33,726 nt of DNA from Chloroflexota bacterium. GTDB taxonomy: Bacteria; Chloroflexota; Anaerolineae; Aggregatilineales; Phototrophicaceae. The stretch covers positions 1 to 33,726 of the forward strand of contig JAEZAF010000131.1 in assembly GCA_023430545.1 (NCBI GenBank), written 5' to 3'. The position numbers and the translations under genes are program-made. The notes under the pieces are model-generated. The model ran no database searches, was not told the DNA's origin, and saw only the letters and a program-made list of their open reading frames with translations. Every line of letters begins with the position of its first letter. The first letter of the stretch is position 1. This document shows positions 30,917 through 33,726 of the stretch, piece by piece.

Positions 30917-32980
30917 ATGGCAAACACCTCTGAAATCGAAGCAAAGGCGACCTCACCTGACCGCATCCGCAGAAGGCGGCGTAGCCACCGCCCGATCAGG
31001 CGCTTTCAACACCGTATCTCCAGACGGATTCGCTGGCGGCTGGTCATGATCACACTGCTGATGCTGCTCGTATTCGCTATCGGACTGCAGGTGATTTTGG
31101 TGAGCAATGGTGCAAATCGTCTGCAAACCTCTTTTCGTGAACTTCAGCGCACAGTGGATACCATCGGCACCAAAACCGGGACTGACCTCACCTTAAATGA
31201 TTTCCAACGCGTACAGCTTTCCGTCCAGGAGGTTGCAGACAATATTCAAAACATCCGGACAAGTACACAACCTGTGCGCGGACCAGCCAGCGCGCTTAAC
31301 CCTGAATGGGCAGCGACACTGGAAGCACTCGACATCTCACATCATCTGCTTGAAGCGATGGAAGATATGCTGGTCGGAGTCGAACCGGTTCTCTTTTATA
31401 TGGTCGACGGACAGGCAGATGAAACGCTGACTAATCAGATTTCATCTGGTGAGCGTATTGTCGAGTTAATGGAACTCGGTCAGGTGCGTTTTTCGGAAGC
31501 GGATGCGCATCTTCAGCAGGCTCGCTCCGCACTGGACCAGATGAATCTTGATGGCATTTCACAGGGGATGCTTCTGCAAGTCCGACAGCTTGAAGATTAC
31601 TACGATCAGGTTGCAAAGATCAACACGGTACTGCGTACTGCACCAGACAACCTCACACGACTGCTGGGTATGGAGCAAACACAGACCTATCTGATCCTCG
31701 CACAGAATAGTGACGAGCTGCGGCCATCGGGCGGATATATCAGCACCTACGGGTGGATGACAGTGAGAAACGGCCAGATCGTCGATTACGACTACTTCCC
31801 CACCACTACAGAAACACCTGATCCACCACCGTCAGATGTGGCAGACCTCGTCAATGTCCCTGAGTGGTGGATTCAATACAACAAGCCCATCTATGCAATG
31901 TGGGATGGCAGCTGGTATGCCAGCTTTCCCAAAACGGCGAATATGGCTCGTCAGTATTATGATCTGGGTGAAGATAATCCACACCGTCCAGTCGATGGCG
32001 TCATTGCAATCGACATCCGTGGGTTCGAGCTGGTTCTGGAAGCACTTGGAAGCGTCGGTGTCAACCGTAGTGACGATAGCGCAAGCGAACTGATGGTTGT
32101 AACGCCAGATAATTTTCGGAATATCGTCTATGACATCCGCGCATCTGATCAAGGTGCCAATCCCCACAAGCAGTTCATTGCCGATATCTACGAAGCAATT
32201 TTCAGCAAATGGCAGACCATTAGTCGAGATCCCCAGACTAGTCAGCAGCTCTTGGGTATTCTTCTCGAATCGCTGAGGCAAAAGCATATTATGATCTATT
32301 CAGCTGACAACGGCACGAATCAGATCCTTGACCTCTTAGGCTGGAGTGGGTATCAGGCACCCGCTGTTGATCACGACTATCTCATGGTAGCGGATGCAAA
32401 TCTGGGCAATAAGTCGAATCGTTCGATTGTACGAGCACTGACATACGATGTGACGATTAACCCGGATGAGACACTAGAGGGACGAGTCACGGTCAGCTAC
32501 GATTATCCAGATACACTTGGGCGCGATGATCCAGCTATCGATCCTCAGCATCATGGCCCAATCGATTATAACAATCTGGTACAGATCTTCGTTCCGGATG
32601 CTTCAACGCTCACTGTGGAGGATAACTTCGGTATACAGCCATTCACAGCAGATGAGGAAAACCACACAATTTTTGTCTCGCGAGTCCGCGTTAGCTATAA
32701 CACCACAGAGCGCTTTCAGGTGGGATATCAAATGCCCGACCTCATCGATACATTTGGACCTTATAACCGCTATCGCCTACTTTTGCAGAAGCAACCAGGG
32801 ATGAAAACGGAAAATGTCAGCGTCCAGATTAGTCTGCCACCCAATACGACGCTGGTCAGTGTCGCACCGGAACCTGATGCCGTGTTCGATATTGAAAACC
32901 GGATTCTAGACTTTCGCGTGTTGCTAGATTCAGACCACTGGATTGAAGTCATCTACGCGCCGGGAACGAAGAAGCCATAA
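30917..32980 (+). CDS. DUF4012 domain-containing membrane protein
   Basis: 687 residues. The basic N-terminus (RRRRRSHRPIRRF, ~18-30) is followed by a single transmembrane helix at ~41-62 (LVMITLLMLLVFAIGLQVIL), so most of the protein is outside the membrane. After a helical region (~65-240), the DUF4012 core begins at LLGMEQTQTYLILAQNSDEL and RPSGGYISTYGWMTV, the family's signature. The C-terminal ~200 residues form beta-rich domains (LEGRVTVSYDYPDT, TFGPYNRYRLLLQKQPG). DUF4012 proteins occur in Actinobacteria, Chloroflexota and Firmicutes near polysaccharide genes, but their activity is not established to my knowledge. It lies 12 nt after the second dehydratase, probably co-transcribed. A part in exporting or anchoring the polymer is an inference. 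Confidence 0.87.
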   Translation: MANTSEIEAKATSPDRIRRRRRSHRPIRRFQHRISRRIRWRLVMITLLMLLVFAIGLQVILVSNGANRLQTSFRELQRTVDTIGTKTGTDLTLNDFQRVQLSVQEVADNIQNIRTSTQPVRGPASALNPEWAATLEALDISHHLLEAMEDMLVGVEPVLFYMVDGQADETLTNQISSGERIVELMELGQVRFSEADAHLQQARSALDQMNLDGISQGMLLQVRQLEDYYDQVAKINTVLRTAPDNLTRLLGMEQTQTYLILAQNSDELRPSGGYISTYGWMTVRNGQIVDYDYFPTTTETPDPPPSDVADLVNVPEWWIQYNKPIYAMWDGSWYASFPKTANMARQYYDLGEDNPHRPVDGVIAIDIRGFELVLEALGSVGVNRSDDSASELMVVTPDNFRNIVYDIRASDQGANPHKQFIADIYEAIFSKWQTISRDPQTSQQLLGILLESLRQKHIMIYSADNGTNQILDLLGWSGYQAPAVDHDYLMVADANLGNKSNRSIVRALTYDVTINPDETLEGRVTVSYDYPDTLGRDDPAIDPQHHGPIDYNNLVQIFVPDASTLTVEDNFGIQPFTADEENHTIFVSRVRVSYNTTERFQVGYQMPDLIDTFGPYNRYRLLLQKQPGMKTENVSVQISLPPNTTLVSVAPEPDAVFDIENRILDFRVLLDSDHWIEVIYAPGTKKP

Positions 32981-33070
32981 GAAAACAGAGTTTTAGATTC
33001 ACATACCCTGGATACTCAATTCACTAGATCGTACGAAGGAAAGCCAGCAAATGATTCCTTCACATTGGCA

Positions 33071-33490
33071 TCACTTACGCTTCGCGATCTGCCCTACCCT
33101 CGTCCAGTGGATACCAAGCATTTGTGCAATTTCCCGATAACTCATGCCACATTCACGCATAGAAAGAATATCAGCACGAAGCTGATCTTTATCTGGATTT
33201 CGCAGATTGCTTTCAGTTGATGAGGTCAGAGGAATATCGAAGCGGAGTATATGCCTAGTTAACGTACCTGAAACCCTCCGCGCAAATTTACTCGGCACAT
33301 TGTCAGGTTTTGCACGCTCCAATGTCAGAATTGCGACATATTTCTGTGAAAAATCTGCACAGACTTGGTCGCGAATGCAGGGTTTCGAACGTGCCTTCCA
33401 TATATAGGCTTTTTTACCAGCTGTATCAGGCATCTGCAGTGAAAGTGCCGCAGAAGTTATCAGATACATAGAAGGTAAAGCACGCGACAA
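33071..33490 (-). CDS. Helix-turn-helix protein at the right end (candidate target gene with replaced 3' end)
   Basis: The frame of 139 codons starts at a TTG; an ATG at 33469 would give 132 residues. No ribosome site is clear for either. Residues ~1-75 are unrecognised (contains DQVCADFSQKYVAILTLERA). From LTRHILRFDIPLTSSTESNL onward it matches the fragment at 9860-10056, and it ends with the helix-turn-helix ILSMRECGMSYREIAQMLGI plus HWTRVGQIAK. The boundary between unmatched and matched sequence coincides with the 26-bp repeat. I read it as a resident gene whose N-terminus is native and whose C-terminus was supplied by the integrated element. Alternatively, it is simply a second member of a repeated gene family. 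Confidence 0.6.
   Translation of the reverse strand: MSRALPSMYLITSAALSLQMPDTAGKKAYIWKARSKPCIRDQVCADFSQKYVAILTLERAKPDNVPSKFARRVSGTLTRHILRFDIPLTSSTESNLRNPDKDQLRADILSMRECGMSYREIAQMLGIHWTRVGQIAKRK
33239..33264. repeat. 26-bp direct repeat, candidate attR core
   Basis: Identical over 26 bp to 10031-10056 in the same orientation. The flank to the left matches the flank of the other copy at about 80% (33087-33238 against 9879-10030). The flank to the right shows no sustained match, apart from a few shared positions including CCCTC within the first ~15 bases. Confidence 0.65.
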
Positions 33491-33635
33491 AACAGTGTAT
33501 GTGCTATCATCTTGAAACTATAGAGCGAGTCGGGTAACCGTTCATCGTCGCGTGAGAGATAACGGAGCGAACTGTCCAGCCAAAACTGTATTCTCCCACC
33601 CAGCCACAGGGCTAGACCAAGTTTCCATCAACTAC

Positions 33636-33726
33636 ATGATCATCCTCAGCAACCGGAGTGAAGCCAACCTACGATACTTCGCCAGCCTCATTATTCCAGA
33701 CGCGAATGGATTAGCGACAACCCTCA
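33636..33726 (+). CDS. Possible partial gene running off the window (weak)
   Basis: A plus-strand frame from ATG 33636 (MIILSNRSEANLRYFASLII...) stays open to the window end, and the frame is open upstream to about 33520. It has no ribosome binding site and no recognised domain, so it may be chance. It is listed because nothing else explains 33491-33726. Confidence 0.2.
   Translation, partial: MIILSNRSEANLRYFASLIIPDANGLATTL

Noticed and set aside
33239..33264. Right-end repeat as the 3' end of a second recombinase gene
   Set aside because: In the frame equivalent to the recombinase stop, the minus strand meets a TAA about ten codons upstream, so no recombinase coding sequence ends there.

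Overview
The window looks like a bacterial chromosome segment, most plausibly from a Chloroflexota (Anaerolineae-like) bacterium. This is inferred from the protein styles together: a Uma2-type nuclease, a very large BTAD/NB-ARC/TPR regulator, a DUF4012 envelope protein, and an exopolysaccharide locus with a one-chain tyrosine autokinase and no outer-membrane exporter. No rRNA, tRNA or CRISPR array was seen.

Left part (1-9.9 kb). A Uma2-family protein is followed by decayed DNA that includes a frameshifted fragment of a PLD-like/helicase N-terminus. Two tandem paralogous secreted proteins follow (beta-propeller plus C-terminal jelly-roll-like domain, 576 aa each). Both carry the same ~117-bp leader and end in similar hairpins. 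On the minus strand lie a single-domain globin preceded by a perfect 17-bp palindrome, a tiny secreted peptide made of two 27-residue Gly-rich repeats, and a 966-aa BTAD regulator.

Middle and right part (10.0-33.3 kb). A large serine recombinase sits at the left end, with its stop codon inside a 26-bp sequence (10031-10056) that recurs exactly at 33239-33264. On one side of each copy lies the same C-terminal helix-turn-helix coding sequence, gapless and about 80% identical. This is the arrangement expected of attL/attR for an integrative element that carries a replacement 3' end for its target gene. The interval is 23.2 kb. It holds the recombinase, a 56-codon gene, an IS5-type remnant, and a complete-looking polysaccharide locus.

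The polysaccharide locus (13.2-33.0 kb, all plus strand) contains: a membrane PglF/WbpM-type dehydratase, a Wzx flippase, a hexapeptide acyltransferase, a GT4, a Wzy-like polymerase, two more GT4s, a PglC-like phosphoglycosyltransferase, a PglD/NeuD-like acetyltransferase, a PglE-like aminotransferase, a NusG paralog, a secreted Cys-rich SH3/FecR-like protein, a Wzz/BY-kinase fusion, a second dehydratase, and a DUF4012 protein. Dehydratase, aminotransferase, acetyltransferase and phosphoglycosyltransferase together would make and load a diNAc-bacillosamine-type sugar on undecaprenyl phosphate. The glycosyltransferases would extend it, Wzx/Wzy would flip and polymerise it, and the BY-kinase would control chain length.

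The centre of the locus (about 15.2-22.3 kb) is a patchwork of high-GC and low-GC blocks. Several boundaries fall inside genes, which suggests repeated allelic exchange of the specificity genes.
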